Source: Bacteroidales bacterium
GTDB lineage: Bacteria > Bacteroidota > Bacteroidia > Bacteroidales > JAADJA01
Length of the DNA: 16,321 nucleotides
Assembly (NCBI GenBank): GCA_029934735.1
Contig: JAOZLR010000028.1
Location: 1 to 16,321 of the forward strand
Reading direction: 5' to 3'
Shown: piece by piece, positions 15,601 through 16,321 of the stretch
Numbering within the stretch: position 1 is the stretch's first letter
Layout: the number at the start of each line of letters is the position of its first letter
Notes under the pieces: generated by a model
What the model saw: only the letters and a program-made list of their open reading frames with translations
Databases searched by the model: none
Told to the model about the DNA's origin: nothing
Made by a program: the position numbers and the translations under genes

Positions 15601-16321
15601 CCTCCTATACCATTAGCAGAATTTAGAAATGAAGCAAAAAAGCATTTAGAAGGTATTCTAATTTCATTTAAAGCAAAAAACAAAGTAGTTACAAGAAATA
15701 AAAACAAAACTAAAATTAAAGGTAAAGAGAACTTCAAAGAGAAAACTGAATTAACACCAAGGGGGAAGTTGCATAAAGAAACTGTTTATGGCAGGATAGA
15801 ACAGTATAAAACAAAAGAAGAAAGGATTGGGACTAAATTTGATTTACAAAAAATCAAACAGGTTGCCAAACAATCATTCAGAGAAGCCCTATTGATAAGA
15901 TTAGCTGAATTTGATAGCAACCCGAAGAAGGCTTTTGGTGGAAAGAATGCACCGGGTAAAAACCCAATATATGTGGATGGTGCTAAAACTATAGAAGTTC
16001 CTGCAAAAGTTAAATTGGTTTGGAAGGAAGCTAATTTTACTATTCGTAAAGATATTTCCCCCGATATAAAATTGGACAAAGTTATTGATGTAGGCATTAA
16101 ACGGATTTTAAAAAGAAGACTGGAAGAATTTGACGGAGATGCAAAAAAGGCTTTTGCAAACCTTGATGAGAACCCTATTTGGCTAAATAGAGAAAAAGGA
16201 ATCAGTATTAAAAGTGTTACAATTACAGGGGTTAGCAATGCAGAAGCCTTACATTATAAAAAAGATCATAACGGTAAATTTATTCTTGATGAAAGCGGGA
16301 GAAAGCAAGCTGTTGATTTTG
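12700..16321 (+). CDS. cas9: Cas9 endonuclease, type II-C, 3' end outside the window
   Basis: RNA-guided nuclease that cuts both strands of matching DNA. The frame is open for 1207 codons from ATG 12700 to the window edge. RuvC-I is LGLDLGTTSIGWAYV with catalytic Asp8; the arginine-rich bridge helix follows (about 58-85, RTLKRGARRNLDRFQLRR), then KKRGYKSSRK (134-143) and a long helical recognition lobe to about 640. RuvC-II is EIRIELARE (659-667, Glu663). The HNH domain (about 705-860) has FDIEHIIPQ (His747) and SNKTL (Asn761). RuvC-III is DDHRHHAMDA (908-917; His913 and Asp916). After about 990 begins the lysine-rich part that leads to the PAM-interacting end. A TAA two codons before the ATG fixes the start. 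No catalytic residue is missing. Bacteroidota II-C Cas9 proteins are commonly about 1400-1500 residues, so perhaps 200-300 are beyond the edge, as are any cas1 and cas2. Confidence 0.97.
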   Translation, partial: MKKILGLDLGTTSIGWAYVNEAETKNEKSSIIKLGVRVIPLTTDEESDFSKGKAISINADRTLKRGARRNLDRFQLRRDSLIEIMTNIGFISSETMLSEEGEGSTFYTYRMRAKAAKEKIEMEDFAKVLLMLNKKRGYKSSRKAKQEDEGTAIDGMEVAKYLYDNNLTPGQYVFEILKEGKKYIPDFYRSDLQSELDQVWNFQKQFYPEFLTEEFKEQIKNKGKQATSKIFLGKYGIYTAENKGKRDEVKLQSYKWRNQAISEQLTKDELAYVIVEINNNINASSGYLGAISDRSKELYFNKQTVGQFLYKQLQNNPHSRLKNQVFYRQDYLDEFEEIWEKQMEFHPELTKELKIKIRDIVIFYQRRLKSQKHLISNCEFEKYHKAIPKSSPLFQEFKIWQILNNIELRNINTRDRFYLDQDTKYMLFSELNIKNKLSNTEILKLLVDKPKEYELNYKEIEGNRTNAEFYNAYQKILEFEGNNFDFSKMKSDRINEEVSTKFLELGINTDILFFNHNIDGNDFDKQAIMQLWHLLYSSEDEIKLVEKITEKFGFKKEYAKMIANIPLQVDHGSLSAKAIRRILPYLKEGNTYDVASKYAGYNHSSSLTKEELTNRKLKNKLQLLPKNSLRNPVVEKILNQMVNVINAIIANENLGKPDEIRIELARELKKSAKEREEATKGINKATIEHERIRKLLQTDFGISKVTRNDIIRYKLWKELESNGYKTIYTNTYIPKEELFSKKFDIEHIIPQAKLFDDSFSNKTLSVRHVNIDKSNETAYDFLNEKLSEKEFEQYLLRIEKMLKNSNINKAKYNKLRMKSSEIPDGFIERDLRNSQYIAKKAKQMLEEVVRTVNTTTGSITGRLRSDWQLINVMKELNLPKYEKLGLVVTIKGKNGKDEKRIMDWTKRDDHRHHAMDALTVAFTSYSHVQYLNNLSARNNATHKKFHDVYRIEQKYLHRDKNNKLLFNPPIPLAEFRNEAKKHLEGILISFKAKNKVVTRNKNKTKIKGKENFKEKTELTPRGKLHKETVYGRIEQYKTKEERIGTKFDLQKIKQVAKQSFREALLIRLAEFDSNPKKAFGGKNAPGKNPIYVDGAKTIEVPAKVKLVWKEANFTIRKDISPDIKLDKVIDVGIKRILKRRLEEFDGDAKKAFANLDENPIWLNREKGISIKSVTITGVSNAEALHYKKDHNGKFILDESGRKQAVDF

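Noticed and set aside
13285..16238. Several leftward frames of 60-150 codons opposite cas9
   Set aside because: All lie antisense to the uninterrupted Cas9 frame and read as hydrophobic, Phe/Ser-rich low-complexity proteins, as expected from the complement of an AT-rich, Lys-rich gene.
12413..16321. A CRISPR array near cas9
   Set aside because: I looked for tandem copies of the anti-repeat complement and any regularly spaced repeats; there is only the single anti-repeat.

Overview
The window looks like a piece of a chromosome from a respiring member of the Bacteroidota. Three things point there: a complete alternative complex III (ACIII, act) operon of the Bacteroidota kind; a signal-peptide protein with a CBM9-like domain followed by DUF5916, a combination common in that phylum; and upstream elements that repeatedly match the Bacteroidota -7 promoter motif TAnnTTTG rather than a sigma70-type -10 box. 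The genus cannot be told from the sequence alone.

Layout. Positions 1-277 hold the 3' tip of a rightward gene, a hairpin, and the terminator of the leftward act operon. From about 8330 down to 278, all on the minus strand, lies actA-actB-actC-actD-actE-actF: a quinol:cytochrome c oxidoreductase made of a multiheme cytochrome, an iron-sulfur/molybdopterin-like protein, two NrfD-like membrane proteins, a small DUF3341 membrane protein and a monoheme lipoprotein. It takes electrons from the quinol pool and passes them to a periplasmic cytochrome c or directly to a terminal oxidase. No oxidase gene follows actF; a hairpin terminator does. Positions 8270-8612 are non-coding and carry the act promoter and two GC-rich inverted repeats. 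A tandem-domain universal stress protein (8613-9434, minus) and the CBM9/DUF5916 protein (about 9757-11913, plus) are divergent from each other. A small exported coiled-coil plus SH3-like protein (11933-12412, minus) converges on the latter.

The most interesting part is the right end. From 12700 to the window edge runs an uninterrupted frame of 1207 codons that is unmistakably Cas9, most like the large type II-C enzymes of Bacteroidota. The RuvC (D8, E663, H913, D916) and HNH (H747, N761) catalytic residues are present; the C-terminal end lies outside the window. In the 287-bp gap just upstream, on the opposite strand, I find what reads as the tracrRNA gene: a TACATTTG promoter box, an anti-repeat, a small GGA/UCC hairpin, and a strong rho-independent terminator ending in a U-rich run. 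It lies divergent to cas9, with its promoter within 36 bases of the cas9 ATG. No CRISPR array, cas1 or cas2 is inside the window; by family habit they should follow cas9 to the right.
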